Assembly: GCA_947475225.1 (NCBI GenBank) | Contig: CANJMQ010000046.1 | Span: forward strand, 1-33,058 | Length of the DNA stretch: 33,058 nt | Direction of reading: 5' to 3' | DNA from: Bradyrhizobiaceae bacterium | GTDB lineage: Bacteria; Pseudomonadota; Alphaproteobacteria; Rhizobiales; Aestuariivirgaceae | Part shown: piece by piece, positions 8,138-19,221 of the stretch | Layout: each line of letters begins with the position of its first letter | Numbering within the stretch: the stretch's first letter is position 1 | Notes under the pieces: model-generated | What the model saw: the letters and a program-made list of their open reading frames with translations, nothing else | What the model was told of the DNA's origin: nothing | Database searches by the model: none | Program-made: the position numbers and the translations under genes

Positions 8138-8191
8138 TTGACCCTGTTGACGAGCCGAATATATGCTCGACAGATGAGCAAATAATTGCTC
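8138..8191 (+). promoter_or_regulatory. putative smoE promoter with overlapping operator
   Basis: TTGACC (8138-8143) and TATATG (8160-8165), spaced by 16, resemble a sigma70 promoter. TGCTC (8164-8168) mirrors GAGCA (8176-8180), and GAGCAA (8176-8181) mirrors TTGCTC (8186-8191), so two overlapping inverted repeats cover the -10 box and start region. This is a repressor-like placement. A strong ribosome site GGGAGGA (8200-8206) follows, before the ATG at 8211. Confidence 0.45.
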
Positions 8192-8210
8192 TTTCGAACG
8201 GGAGGACCAC

Positions 8211-9515
8211 ATGAAATCTCTGTTGGCAGGCATTTTGGGCGCGATCAGCCTCGCCGCCCTTGCCTCGACCGCCTCGGCTGAAACGACGCTTACCATTGCC
8301 ACCGTGAACAACGGCGACATGATCCGCATGCAGGGCCTGACCGAGGACTTCACCAAGGCAAATCCGGACATCAAGCTCGAATGGGTGACCCTCGAGGAGA
8401 ACGTCCTGCGCGAGAAGGTGACGACTGATATTGCTACCAAGGGTGGACAATTCGACGTCCTCACCATCGGCACCTATGAAGTGCCGATTTGGGGCAAGAA
8501 GGGCTGGCTCGTACCGCTGACCCAGGTCGATGACCCGGCGGACCTGCTGCCAGCCATCGCCGGCGGCCTCACCGTCGACGGCAAGCTGATGGCGTCGCCC
8601 TTCTACGGTGAAAGCTCGATGGTCATGTACCGCACCGACCTCGTCGAGGCGGCCGGTGAGAAGATGCCGGACGCCCCCACATGGGCGGACATCAAGCGCA
8701 TCGCCGACAAGATCACCAACAAGGACAAGGAAATCTACGGCGTGTGCCTGCGCGGCAAGGCCGGCTGGGGCGAGAACATGGCCTTCCTGACGGCCACGTC
8801 CAACTCCTTCGGCGCCCGTTGGTTTGACGAGAACTGGAAGCCCCAGTTCGACCAGAAGGAATGGAAGGACACGCTCGACTTCTACCTCGAGCTCATGAAG
8901 GCTGACGGTCCTCCGGGCGCTTCGTCGAACGGCTTCAACGAGAACCTGGCCCTGTTCAATGCAGGCAAGTGCGGCATGTGGATCGATGCCACGGTCGCTG
9001 CTTCCTTCGTGACCAACCCGAAGGACTCAAAGGTCGCCGACAAGGTGGGATTCGCACTGGCGCCGGATAACGGCCTCGGCAAGCGCGGCAACTGGCTGTG
9101 GGCCTGGTCGCTGGCCATCCCCGCTGGTACCCAGAAGGAAGACGCAGCCCAGAAGTTCATCAGCTGGGCAACGTCCAAGCACTACACCGAACTCGTTGCG
9201 GGCAAGGAAGGCTGGGCCAACGTTCCTCCGGGCACCCGCACCTCGCTCTACGCGAACCCTGAGTATGCCAAGGTTCCGTTTGCCAAGATGACGCTCGACT
9301 CGATCAACTCGGCTGACCCGACCAAGCCAACCGTGAAGCCCGTGCCTTACGTCGGAGTGCAGTTCGTGGCCATCCCCGAGTTCGCAGGCATTGCGACGAC
9401 GGTCGGCCAGATCTTCTCGGCAGCTCTTGCCGGCGAGAAGACCGCGGACGAGGCGCTCGCGGAAGCACAGGACGTCACGACGCGCGAAATGACCAAGGCC
9501 GGCTACATCAAGTAA
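8211..9515 (+). CDS. smoE: sorbitol/mannitol ABC transporter, substrate-binding protein
   Basis: 434 residues with a signal peptide (cleavage near ASTASA-ETT), then an extracellular solute-binding protein family 1 fold. It closely resembles the polyol-binding protein SmoE: LTIATVNNGDMIRMQGLTED near the mature N-terminus, then YEVPIWGKKGWLVPL, SPFYGESSMVMYRTDL, and GKCGMWIDATVAASF. It captures sorbitol (glucitol) and mannitol in the periplasm for the SmoFGK membrane complex. First gene of a six-gene plus-strand operon, with the best ribosome site of the window. A strong hairpin separates it from smoF, as is usual for binding-protein genes that must be made in excess. Ligand preference among polyols is inferred from the dehydrogenases downstream. 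Confidence 0.93.
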   Translation: MKSLLAGILGAISLAALASTASAETTLTIATVNNGDMIRMQGLTEDFTKANPDIKLEWVTLEENVLREKVTTDIATKGGQFDVLTIGTYEVPIWGKKGWLVPLTQVDDPADLLPAIAGGLTVDGKLMASPFYGESSMVMYRTDLVEAAGEKMPDAPTWADIKRIADKITNKDKEIYGVCLRGKAGWGENMAFLTATSNSFGARWFDENWKPQFDQKEWKDTLDFYLELMKADGPPGASSNGFNENLALFNAGKCGMWIDATVAASFVTNPKDSKVADKVGFALAPDNGLGKRGNWLWAWSLAIPAGTQKEDAAQKFISWATSKHYTELVAGKEGWANVPPGTRTSLYANPEYAKVPFAKMTLDSINSADPTKPTVKPVPYVGVQFVAIPEFAGIATTVGQIFSAALAGEKTADEALAEAQDVTTREMTKAGYIK

Positions 9516-9533
9516 CCGAACCTCCCACAACTG

Positions 9534-9562
9534 GGCTGCCCGGCACATAAAACCGGGCAGCC
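9534..9562 (+). terminator. hairpin between smoE and smoF (attenuator or mRNA stabiliser)
   Basis: GGCTGCCCGG (9534-9543) and CCGGGCAGCC (9553-9562) form a perfect 10-bp stem with a 9-base loop, followed by ATTTTC. It lies 18 bases after the smoE stop. Such a structure would lower read-through into the permeases or protect the smoE message from 3' decay. Confidence 0.7.
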
Positions 9563-9591
9563 ATTTTCACTCCCTTCAACGGGGCTTATCC

Positions 9592-10500
9592 ATGGCAACG
9601 CAGCAGACACGCTCGATAGGCAGGATCGCCGTTGCCCCATCGGTCATAGCGCTGTTCCTCTGGATGATCGTGCCGCTGGCCATGACCATCTGGTTTTCCT
9701 TCCTCCGTTACAACCTTCTTGACCCGAACCCCGCCTGCTCGCTGATGACGCCGGGCGCGCTGATGGACGAGGCAAACCGCTGCCTCGCCGGTACGTCGAA
9801 CTACACCTACTTTCTCACCGACCCGGCTTTCTTCAAGGCCATGCGCAATTCGCTGATGCTGGTTTTTTGGGTGCTCGTCATTTCGGTGACTGGTGGCACG
9901 ATGCTGGCGCTGCTCCTCGACCAGGCGATCTATGGCCGCAATTTCGTGCGTCTCCTCGTCATAGCCCCTTTTTTCGTCATGCCCACGGTGAGCGCGCTGG
10001 TGTGGAAGAACATGATGATGCATCCGGTGCAGGGCTTCCTCGCGTGGATCACCAAGTCTCTCGGCCTTGGCGCCATCGACTGGTTCGCGCATTACCCGAT
10101 GACGGCGATCGTCATCATGGTGTCCTGGCAGTGGTTGCCTTTTGCGACACTGATCATATTGACGGCACTGCAGAGCTTCGACGAGGAGCAGAAGGAAGCC
10201 GCCCAGATGGACGGAACGCCGCCGATCTCGTTCTTCTGGTACATGGTCATCCCGCATCTCGCCCGGCCGGTCACGGTCGTCATCCTGATCGAAACGATCT
10301 TCCTGCTCAACGTCTTCGCCGAAATCTACGTCACGGGCTCGGGCGGGCGCGCCGGAAACCTGCCCTTTCTTGTCTACCACTATGGCTTGCTCGCGAATGA
10401 TATCGGGGGTGCTTCAGCAGGCGGTATCATCGCGGTCATCCTTGCCAACATCGTCGCCTTCTTCCTGATGCGTATGATCGGCAAGAATCTGGAGGCATGA
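9592..10500 (+). CDS. smoF: sorbitol/mannitol ABC transporter, permease
   Basis: 302 residues, MalF-like carbohydrate permease (binding-protein-dependent transport inner membrane component) with six predicted helices. The cytoplasmic EAA loop that docks the ATPase is clear: EEQKEAAQMDGTPPISFFWY, followed by IPHLARP. A loop between helices 1 and 2 (residues ~45-65) holds two Cys. It forms the channel with SmoG. The ATG at 9592 follows the inter-gene hairpin, with GGGG at a ribosome-site distance; smoG starts only four bases after its stop. Confidence 0.92.
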   Translation: MATQQTRSIGRIAVAPSVIALFLWMIVPLAMTIWFSFLRYNLLDPNPACSLMTPGALMDEANRCLAGTSNYTYFLTDPAFFKAMRNSLMLVFWVLVISVTGGTMLALLLDQAIYGRNFVRLLVIAPFFVMPTVSALVWKNMMMHPVQGFLAWITKSLGLGAIDWFAHYPMTAIVIMVSWQWLPFATLIILTALQSFDEEQKEAAQMDGTPPISFFWYMVIPHLARPVTVVILIETIFLLNVFAEIYVTGSGGRAGNLPFLVYHYGLLANDIGGASAGGIIAVILANIVAFFLMRMIGKNLEA

Positions 10501-10504
10501 GCAC

Positions 10505-11335
<831 letters not shown>

Positions 11336-11336
11336 C

Positions 11337-12338
11337 ATGGGTACCATTTCCCTCAGGAATGTCCGCAAGGCCTTCGGTGATGCCGTCATCATCCCCGGCG
11401 CGGACCTCGATATCGAGCATGGCGAGTTCGTGGTCTTTGTCGGTCCCTCAGGCTGCGGCAAGTCCACTTTGCTCCGCCTCATCGCGGGACTGGAAGACCT
11501 GACCTCCGGCCTGATCATGATCGACGGCGAGGACGTCTCCGACGTGCCCCCTGCGAGGCGCGGACTTGCAATGGTGTTCCAGTCCTATGCGCTCTATCCG
11601 CACATGAGCGTCAGGAACAATATCGCCTTCGGCCTCAAGATGGCGGGCATGCCGAAGGAGGAAATCGACGCCAAGGTGACCCACGCCGCAGCGACACTGA
11701 ACCTGACGGATTATCTCGATCGCAAGCCGCGCCAGCTGTCGGGCGGCCAGCGCCAGCGCGTCGCCATTGGCCGAGCCATCGTTCGACAGCCCAAGTGCTT
11801 CCTCTTGGATGAGCCGCTGTCAAACCTTGATGCGGCACTGCGCGTCAACATGCGCGTCGAGATCATGCAACTCCACAGGCAGCTTGACGCCACCATGATC
11901 TATGTGACCCATGACCAGGTGGAGGCCATGACCATGGCTGATCGCATCGTGGTACTGAACAAGGGCGAGATCGAGCAGGTGGGCTCACCGCTCGATATCT
12001 ACAACAAGCCAAATTCGGTCTTCGTCGCGGGCTTCATCGGCTCGCCGAAGATGAACCTCATCACCGGCCCTCTTGCCACGAAGTTCAGCGCCACGACTCT
12101 CGGCATCAGGCCTGAACATGTGGAGTTGCTCGCATCGGCAGGCGACGTTAATGGCAGCATCGTTCTGACCGAGCATCTGGGGTCCGATTCTTTCCTGCAC
12201 GTCGACTGCGGTGAGGCAGGCCGCCTCACGGTGCGCGCAGCAGGTGACTACGAGGGCAAGCCGGGTGATGCGGTGTCGCTGGGTTTCGACAGGGCCCGAA
12301 TCCATCGTTTTGACTCTCAGGGAAAGGTTCTCGTCTGA
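11337..12338 (+). CDS. smoK: sorbitol/mannitol ABC transporter, ATP-binding protein
   Basis: 333 residues, MalK/UgpC-type carbohydrate ATPase. In order: Walker [15 protein letters not shown]-loop [14 protein letters not shown], signature [14 protein letters not shown], Walker [12 protein letters not shown], switch His in [11 protein letters not shown]-terminal TOBE/regulatory domain follows ([15 protein letters not shown], then [11 protein letters not shown]). It energises SmoFG on the cytoplasmic side. Its TGA overlaps the smoS ATG (TGATG at 12336-12340), which links transporter and dehydrogenase translation. The ATPase domain is complete. Confidence 0.93.
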   Translation: MGTISLRNVRKAFGDAVIIPGADLDIEHGEFVVFVGPSGCGKSTLLRLIAGLEDLTSGLIMIDGEDVSDVPPARRGLAMVFQSYALYPHMSVRNNIAFGLKMAGMPKEEIDAKVTHAAATLNLTDYLDRKPRQLSGGQRQRVAIGRAIVRQPKCFLLDEPLSNLDAALRVNMRVEIMQLHRQLDATMIYVTHDQVEAMTMADRIVVLNKGEIEQVGSPLDIYNKPNSVFVAGFIGSPKMNLITGPLATKFSATTLGIRPEHVELLASAGDVNGSIVLTEHLGSDSFLHVDCGEAGRLTVRAAGDYEGKPGDAVSLGFDRARIHRFDSQGKVLV

Positions 12339-13108
12339 TGCGTCTCCAGGGTAAGACTGCCATCGTCACAGGCGGTGCACGTGGCATTGGTGCTGCGATT
12401 GCCGAAGGCTATGCGAAGCAGGGTGCGCGCGTCTGCGTTGCCGATCTCAACTTCGGCGAGGCCGATGAACTGGCCCGGAAGCTCGGCAACGGGTCCTTCG
12501 CCTATGCGCTCAACGTCACGAAGCTGGACGAGATCAAGGCCTGCGTCGCGGAATGCGAGAAGCGCTTTGGTGGCATTGATATCCTCGTCAACAACGCCGC
12601 CGTCTTTGACATGGCGCCGTGGTGCGAGATCACCGAGAAGAGCTATGACTTTGTGTTCGACGTGAACGTCAAGGGCCTGATCTTCATGCTGCAGGAAGTG
12701 GCCGGAAGCATGAAGAAGCGGGGCAAGGGCGGTAAGATCATCAATTTCGCATCGCAGGCGGGCCGCCGCGGTGAGCCTCTGGTGGCAGTCTACTGCGCGT
12801 CCAAGGCTGCGGTTATCTCGCTCACCCAGTCGGCCGGCCTCGCTCTCATCAAGGACGGCATCAACGTCAACGGCATCGCACCCGGTGTCGTCGACACGCC
12901 GATGTGGGAACAGGTCGACGGTCTCTTCGCAAGATATGAGAATCGCCCCAAGGGTGAGAAGAAGCGTCTTGTCGGCGAGGGCGTTCCCTTCGGCCGCATG
13001 GGTAAGCCGGAGGACCACGTCGGCTGCGCTGTGTTCCTGGCGTCATCGGAAAGCGATTACGTGGTGGCCCAGACCTACAACGTCGACGGCGGCCAGTGGA
13101 TGAGCTGA
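12338..13108 (+). CDS. smoS: sorbitol dehydrogenase (short-chain dehydrogenase, L-iditol 2-dehydrogenase type)
   Basis: 256 residues, classical SDR. Cofactor site TGGARGIG (11-18) with D36 at the end of the second strand, favouring NAD over NADP; NNAA (85-88); catalytic S139, Y152 and K156 in YCASK. It oxidises D-glucitol to D-fructose (and possibly galactitol to tagatose) in the cytosol, right after uptake by SmoEFGK. Place and sequence match SmoS of the alphaproteobacterial smo operon. It overlaps smoK by one base; 33 bases separate it from mtlK. Confidence 0.92.
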   Translation: MRLQGKTAIVTGGARGIGAAIAEGYAKQGARVCVADLNFGEADELARKLGNGSFAYALNVTKLDEIKACVAECEKRFGGIDILVNNAAVFDMAPWCEITEKSYDFVFDVNVKGLIFMLQEVAGSMKKRGKGGKIINFASQAGRRGEPLVAVYCASKAAVISLTQSAGLALIKDGINVNGIAPGVVDTPMWEQVDGLFARYENRPKGEKKRLVGEGVPFGRMGKPEDHVGCAVFLASSESDYVVAQTYNVDGGQWMS

Positions 13109-13141
13109 CGCCTCGCGAAATTCAGAAAGAAACTGCCTGAC

Positions 13142-14611
13142 ATGACGAAGCTTTCACGTGCCACCCTCGCGAGTCTGAAGCCCGGCATCGCCGTGCCGAA
13201 CTACCAGGCCTCCGACCTCAAGCCCGGCATCCTGCATTTCGGCCTCGGCAACTTCCACCGCGCCCACCAGGCGGTATATCTCGACACGCTGTTCAACAGG
13301 GGCAAGTCGCGTGACTGGGGCATCATCGGCACCGGCGTGCGCCCGGCCGACCGCGCCATGCATGATGCGTTGAAGCCCCAGGACTGGCTCACCACCGTCG
13401 TGGAGCAGGAAGCCAGTGTCAGTCGTGCCCGCGTGACCGGTGCCATGCTGGGCATGATCCCGCCGGAGGATCGTGCCGCCATCGTATGCCAGCTCGCAGA
13501 TCCTGCCATCCGCATTGTGTCGATCACGGTCACCGAGGGCGGTTATTTCATTGATCCCGCCACCGGCGAGTTTAACCCGGAGTTCCCGGACATTGCCCGT
13601 GACGGCAGGCATCCGGATGATCCGCACACCGTCTTCGGCCTCATCGCGCTGGGCCTGAAGCAACGCCGCGACGCGGGAACCAAGCCTTTCACGGTGATGT
13701 CCTGCGACAACATCCCCCACAATGGCGTGGTCGCGCGCAATGCCGTGGCCGGTGTCGCCCGCCTGTGGGACATGGGGCTGTCCGACTGGATCACCGCCAA
13801 TGCTGCCTTCCCCAATGGCATGGTGGACCGCATCACGCCGGCCACGACCGACCGCGAGCGCAAGCTCTGCATGCAGGACTATGGTATCGAGGACAATTGG
13901 CCGGTCTATTGCGAGGAGTTCATCCAGTGGGTCCTGGAGGATAATTTCTGCAATGGCCGCCCGGAACTGGAAGCCGCCGGCGTGCAGTTCGTGCTGGATG
14001 TGACACCCTTCGAGTTCATGAAGATCCGTATCCTGAACGGCGGCCACGCGGCCATCGCCTATCCGGCGAGCCTGCTTGACATCCATTTCGTGCATGACGC
14101 GATGAACCACCCCCTGGTCGGCGCCTTTTTTGCCAAGATCGAGCGCGAGGAGATCATGCCCACCGTGCCGCCGGTGCCGGGTGTGGTGCTGGAGGATTAT
14201 TACCACCTCATCCACCGCCGCTTCTCCAACCCGAAGATCGGCGACACCATCCCGCGCCTGGCCTTCGATGGCTCCAACCGCCAGCCCAAATTCATCGTGC
14301 CGGTGGCACGCGACCGGCTGAAGACGGGAGGCTCCATCGACTCGCTGGCCTTCGAGTCGGCGCTGTGGTGCCGCCACTGCTTCGGCAAGACCGAGACGGG
14401 CAAGGACATCACGGCCGGTGACCCTAGCTGGCCGCGCCTCACCGAGCTTGCGGCCAAGGCCAAGGCCGATCCGCTCGCCTGGCTTTCGATGGATGATGTC
14501 TACGGCGATGTCGGCAAGGCGGAGGTCTTCCGCAAGGCGTTTTCGAAGAGTCTTTCTGACATCTGGTCGAACGGCACGAAAATGGCATTGGCCAATTTCG
14601 TGGGTGCTTAA
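13142..14611 (+). CDS. mtlK: mannitol 2-dehydrogenase
   Basis: 489 residues, long-chain polyol dehydrogenase (mannitol dehydrogenase family). The N-terminal Rossmann region opens with ILHFGLGNFHRAHQAVYLD. The catalytic set is in KIRILNGGH: K294, N299 and H302, as in Pseudomonas mannitol 2-dehydrogenase. It oxidises D-mannitol (and D-arabinitol in some relatives) to D-fructose with NAD. It completes the smo operon, so both sugar alcohols reach fructose; no fructokinase gene follows in the window. Its TAA overlaps the stop codon of the convergent gene on the minus strand: TTAA at 14608-14611 serves as TAA in both directions, with no terminator between them. Confidence 0.95.
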   Translation: MTKLSRATLASLKPGIAVPNYQASDLKPGILHFGLGNFHRAHQAVYLDTLFNRGKSRDWGIIGTGVRPADRAMHDALKPQDWLTTVVEQEASVSRARVTGAMLGMIPPEDRAAIVCQLADPAIRIVSITVTEGGYFIDPATGEFNPEFPDIARDGRHPDDPHTVFGLIALGLKQRRDAGTKPFTVMSCDNIPHNGVVARNAVAGVARLWDMGLSDWITANAAFPNGMVDRITPATTDRERKLCMQDYGIEDNWPVYCEEFIQWVLEDNFCNGRPELEAAGVQFVLDVTPFEFMKIRILNGGHAAIAYPASLLDIHFVHDAMNHPLVGAFFAKIEREEIMPTVPPVPGVVLEDYYHLIHRRFSNPKIGDTIPRLAFDGSNRQPKFIVPVARDRLKTGGSIDSLAFESALWCRHCFGKTETGKDITAGDPSWPRLTELAAKAKADPLAWLSMDDVYGDVGKAEVFRKAFSKSLSDIWSNGTKMALANFVGA

Positions 14612-17133
14612 GCCTCGCGCGCTGCGAGTTCTGCGCGGCGGCTCAGTCGCGTGAAGGCCAGACGCTGCAGGCTCGCTGCGGCAATGCCGGAGACGATCCC
14701 GATCGCCACCGTCGCGGCAATGCCCCATGCGCCGAAGTTCTGCAGCTTCAGCATGTCGGGGATCGCCAGGTGGAAGAGGTAGATATGGTAGCTCGATGCG
14801 GCGACCAGCATCACGCCCGGCAGGATGAGGCGCGGCAGGCGCACCGTGGGCAGGAAGAGCAGGGCCGCCACCACTGGCAACTGCAGCAGGTTCAACACCC
14901 ATGCGCCTGTCCAGTTGCCGCCCAGCCAGGCTGCCACCGGGCAAAGCACGGCGAGTGCTCCAAGGAGCAGAAGCTTCTGTGATGTCTTTTGCGCAAAATA
15001 GGCGGCCCAGCCCAGCAGCGGCAGCCACAGCACATAGTTGAGCAGGAAGATCTTGCGGGTGCCCACGTCATAGGCCAGCGGCACGCAATAGCGCAGCCCG
15101 AAGGCCAAGAGCATGGCAATGAAGGCGATCGCGAAGGGCTTGCGCGCTACGGCTCGCCGCACCTGCCCGAAACTGAACGCCAGTGCTGTCAGCAGGCAGA
15201 GCTGCGCATAGGCCTCAACGAACCAGAACTGGAACGGCAGCATGGTATGCTCCGCAGGATCAGCGAAGCCGAGGTTGCCCAGCAGGAAGAGCGAGGCCCA
15301 GGGGACCCGCTCCCACACCATGACAAACCCCGCCACGATCACGAAATAGGGCAGAAGATTGCGCAGCATCGGCTGCAGGATCGAACTGATACGACCGTCG
15401 AACAGTGCCTCGCGGTGAAAGCGCGCGAAGCCATAGCCAACCAGCATCATCAGAACCATGGCGCCGCCTGGGATGGGCCAACTGCTGGCGTGGTGCAGCA
15501 CAATGAGCAGGATGGCGGCAGCCCGCAGGGCCGCATGGCTCTCGATCTTGCCGAACCATGAAGCTTGCGAAGGCGAAGCCCTGTCCGACATCCTCTCGAG
15601 ACGAGCGACGGGCATGGCCTCCCAACCATCAGGCAGCCTTCCCAAACGCGCCTCGACCGCAAGCGATACCTGCACATAGGCAAGCGAGTCTCCTTCAAGG
15701 CTCTCGAAGCTATCGTGCAGGCCCACCGGGCGCGGATAGAAGCTGGCGCGGAAGTCCTGCAAGAGGTCGCGTGAAGGACGGGCTGTTGCGGTAGAGGAAG
15801 GGGTTGACAGCGCGCGGTAGTTGATCTTGCCGGAGGCGAGACGCGGCAGCGCCTCATGCTGCTCCACGCGAACGCAGCGCTGCGGGATCGCAGCGGACTC
15901 CGCCGCCAGCCGTGCCACGTCATCATCCATCGCTTCCGCGTGCACGGTGATGGCCTCGTCGCTGCCAGTCACCGCGCAATGAATGCCGTGCGAGCGCAGC
16001 GCCCATTCGATGGCTTCGTGTCCAATGCGAAGTCCGGCGATTTTCGAGAAGCGCCCGGAACGGCCCACCAGGCGGATCAGGCCTGACTGCGTCATCACCG
16101 CGATATCGCCGGTCGCGAGTTCGTCGATTTCCGCCCCGCGCGCGAGGTCGTCGCGCGTCGTGGCATAGCCCATCATCACATTGGGGCCGCGATAGTAGAG
16201 CTCGCCTTCCTCGCCCGGTTGAGCGGCAATGCGGAAGCTCCCACCCGGAATGGCGACGCCGATGCAGTCGGGATGCGCTGCCGCTTGTTCTGGCGGCAGG
16301 TAGGCCATACGCGCCGTGGCCTCTGTCTGGCCATACATGGCGAAGAACTTGCCTCCCCGGGCTTTCATGGTGCCGGCATAGTCCATGACCAATTCGGATG
16401 GCAGACGCCCGCCGGCCGAGGTCATGTAGCGAAGCTCGGGCCACATCCGATCGCGCAAGGAGATGCGCTCCAGCAGTTCGAATGTATAGGGCACGCCGGC
16501 AAGCCCGGTGCAGCCGAGCTTCGCCGCTGTCTCGAGGAAGCCATCGGCGATCACGCTGCCACCGCAGAAGGCAAGGCTGCCACCTGCCGCGAGATGTGAA
16601 TGCAGGATCGAGAGCCCATAGGAATAGTGGAACGGAAGCGTCTGCACCGCACGATCCTGCCGCGTGAGGCCAAGGTACTCGATGATGCTCGACGCATTGG
16701 CCGCAATGTTGTCGCGTGACAACCGCACCCAGCGCGGACGGCCTTCGCTGCCGGATGTGGCGAGCATCACCGCGAGGTCGGGGTGAAGGGTGCTCCATCG
16801 TCGCGTACGACGCGCCGCCATGCGCCATTCTGCGCCGTTGAACGTAAAGCTGACCTCTGGCGCGAATTCGCGGTGGAAGGCCTCGGCGGCCGCGGCATCA
16901 TCCGGCGGCAGCAGGGCCACCGCATGGCCGGCCTTCAGCGCTGCGAGGTAGCTGACGATAAAGTTCGCGGAAGGCACTGCCTCGAGTGCCACGAGTTTCT
17001 TGCCGCCGCCGATGCGCTGCGCGAGTGCGTCGACCTGGGCCGAAAGTGCGGCATAGCTCAGCGCATGGCCTGGGAAGACCAGCACCGGCGCGGTGTTCCC
17101 TGCCGAAAGATGCACGAAGATATTCAAGAACAC
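14608..17133 (-). CDS. fusion: acyl-adenylating ligase, carrier domain and membrane acyltransferase
   Basis: 841 residues in three parts. (1) Residues ~1-440 are an ANL-type AMP-forming ligase: ATSGSEGRPRWVRLS (125-139; Arg where Lys is usual), YGQTEA (267-272), TGD (341-343), GRSGRFSKIAGLRI (357-370), and LPRLASGKI with the catalytic Lys at 436. (2) Residues ~455-520 resemble an acyl/peptidyl carrier domain, DSFESLEGDSLAYVQV, with S483 as the likely phosphopantetheine site. (3) From ~530 on is an acyltransferase-3 type membrane domain with many helices, opening with an R537-x10-H548 pair in LRAAAILLIVLHHA. One chain could thus activate an acid, hold it as a thioester and pass it across or at the membrane to a glycan. 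The acid (acyl or amino acid) is not readable. Last gene of the minus-strand glycan operon, 73 bases after the reductase. Convergent with mtlK, sharing the TTAA stop. Confidence 0.85.
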   Translation of the reverse strand: MFLNIFVHLSAGNTAPVLVFPGHALSYAALSAQVDALAQRIGGGKKLVALEAVPSANFIVSYLAALKAGHAVALLPPDDAAAAEAFHREFAPEVSFTFNGAEWRMAARRTRRWSTLHPDLAVMLATSGSEGRPRWVRLSRDNIAANASSIIEYLGLTRQDRAVQTLPFHYSYGLSILHSHLAAGGSLAFCGGSVIADGFLETAAKLGCTGLAGVPYTFELLERISLRDRMWPELRYMTSAGGRLPSELVMDYAGTMKARGGKFFAMYGQTEATARMAYLPPEQAAAHPDCIGVAIPGGSFRIAAQPGEEGELYYRGPNVMMGYATTRDDLARGAEIDELATGDIAVMTQSGLIRLVGRSGRFSKIAGLRIGHEAIEWALRSHGIHCAVTGSDEAITVHAEAMDDDVARLAAESAAIPQRCVRVEQHEALPRLASGKINYRALSTPSSTATARPSRDLLQDFRASFYPRPVGLHDSFESLEGDSLAYVQVSLAVEARLGRLPDGWEAMPVARLERMSDRASPSQASWFGKIESHAALRAAAILLIVLHHASSWPIPGGAMVLMMLVGYGFARFHREALFDGRISSILQPMLRNLLPYFVIVAGFVMVWERVPWASLFLLGNLGFADPAEHTMLPFQFWFVEAYAQLCLLTALAFSFGQVRRAVARKPFAIAFIAMLLAFGLRYCVPLAYDVGTRKIFLLNYVLWLPLLGWAAYFAQKTSQKLLLLGALAVLCPVAAWLGGNWTGAWVLNLLQLPVVAALLFLPTVRLPRLILPGVMLVAASSYHIYLFHLAIPDMLKLQNFGAWGIAATVAIGIVSGIAAASLQRLAFTRLSRRAELAAREA

Positions 17134-17206
17134 ACTGGCTCCGCCGTCAAAATGCGCGATCAGCTAGGGGTAAATCATGGCTGTTCCTTGACTGCCCTGT
17201 GCCGCA

Positions 17207-18187
<981 letters not shown>

Positions 18188-18213
18188 GGTAAAACTCCTT
18201 GGAGCGTGAGGTG

Positions 18214-19221
18214 TCAGGCTAACAGTTCTCGCAGGGACCGGGCGGCCCTTGCAAGGTCGCGCTGCGCAGCGCCGGGTTGCGGTGCTGGCACGGCTTCGCC
18301 GAACCAGCCGAGCCGTTTCTCGGCTGCCAGCCGTGCGAACAGCTGTCGCCGGTCGGGTGCAACTTCGATGACGCCGGCATCGAACAGCCACCTCACCGGC
18401 CCCATCAAGGGTTGCGGCGTCTCGACGGAATTCTGGTAGAGCCAACCGCCGAGCTTCCACTTGGCGTTCAGCGCCTGCGGTAGCGGATAGACCGAAACGG
18501 GCTTTCCGGAAGCCAGCGCATCCGCAACCATGGAGACGGAGTCGCTCGTCACGATGATCTCGGAAGCCTCGGCGAGGGCAGTCCTGTAGCGGTTTTCACC
18601 CCGCCCGAAGATGCCGAGGCGGTGGGGCGCGCCGATCACGGCCTCGAGAACGGCAACGGCCTCTGGCGGTGTGCGCGGACTTGTCACCACGTCGAGCACG
18701 GCGTTTCGGCGCACAGCAAGAGCCAGCACCTCGCTTGCAAGCTTCTCCGCCGCGGCGGCATCGAGAAGGTCTGGAAAGGCGGGGCCGCCCACCACCAGCG
18801 CGATAGACCCGTCAGCTGTTCCGGCCATCTTCTCGGTCACCTCGGCCAGCGGCATGGAAAGTTCCACCACATTGGCCGCAGCGGGAACGCGGTATTGCGC
18901 TGTGGTGATGACGAGGTCGAACCGGTCGGGAGACCCGGCAGGCCGCCCGAGGCAGACGATCCGCGTCCTGCCGCCCGAGGCGTGCTTGATCTCCCGCGCG
19001 ATCACGCTGGGCGAGGCTTCCGCGCAGAGCACGAGGTCGGGCCAGGGAGGCGACAGCTTTTCCTTCAGCAGCAGCTTCGACAGCAGCGGAATCTCCGGCC
19101 CTGCGAAGCGCAGCGTCTTGATCTCGAAGCGCCAGCCCGTGGCCTTTGCCAGCGCCAGCATCTGGTCAAGGTCGCCCTTGCGGCCGCGCGACAGGATCCA
19201 GACCGAGGGTTCAGCGGCCAT
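18214..19221 (-). CDS. ELM1/GtrOC1-type putative glycosyltransferase
   Basis: 335 residues of the family named after mitochondrial fission protein ELM1 (DUF1022), now regarded as a GT-B-like putative glycosyltransferase in bacteria. Landmarks: [19 protein letters not shown] at the N-terminus, [11 protein letters not shown] (~58-68), [14 protein letters not shown] (~101-114), and [20 protein letters not shown] (~224-243). The last is like the nucleotide-sugar-binding part of GT-B enzymes. No signal peptide or membrane span. It overlaps the GT4 gene by 11 bases, so the two are coupled. A paralogue lies at 21469-22527 on the other strand; the PPWPDL, RFDLV-TT-QYR-P and IIVT-DS-SM blocks align directly. 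The reaction is unproven. Confidence 0.8.
   Translation of the reverse strand: MAAEPSVWILSRGRKGDLDQMLALAKATGWRFEIKTLRFAGPEIPLLSKLLLKEKLSPPWPDLVLCAEASPSVIAREIKHASGGRTRIVCLGRPAGSPDRFDLVITTAQYRVPAAANVVELSMPLAEVTEKMAGTADGSIALVVGGPAFPDLLDAAAAEKLASEVLALAVRRNAVLDVVTSPRTPPEAVAVLEAVIGAPHRLGIFGRGENRYRTALAEASEIIVTSDSVSMVADALASGKPVSVYPLPQALNAKWKLGGWLYQNSVETPQPLMGPVRWLFDAGVIEVAPDRRQLFARLAAEKRLGWFGEAVPAPQPGAAQRDLARAARSLRELLA

Noticed and set aside
13154..15028. Minus-strand open frame of 624 codons
   Set aside because: It lies opposite mtlK and in another frame of the acyltransferase fusion; no family signature, while both real genes have clear motifs.
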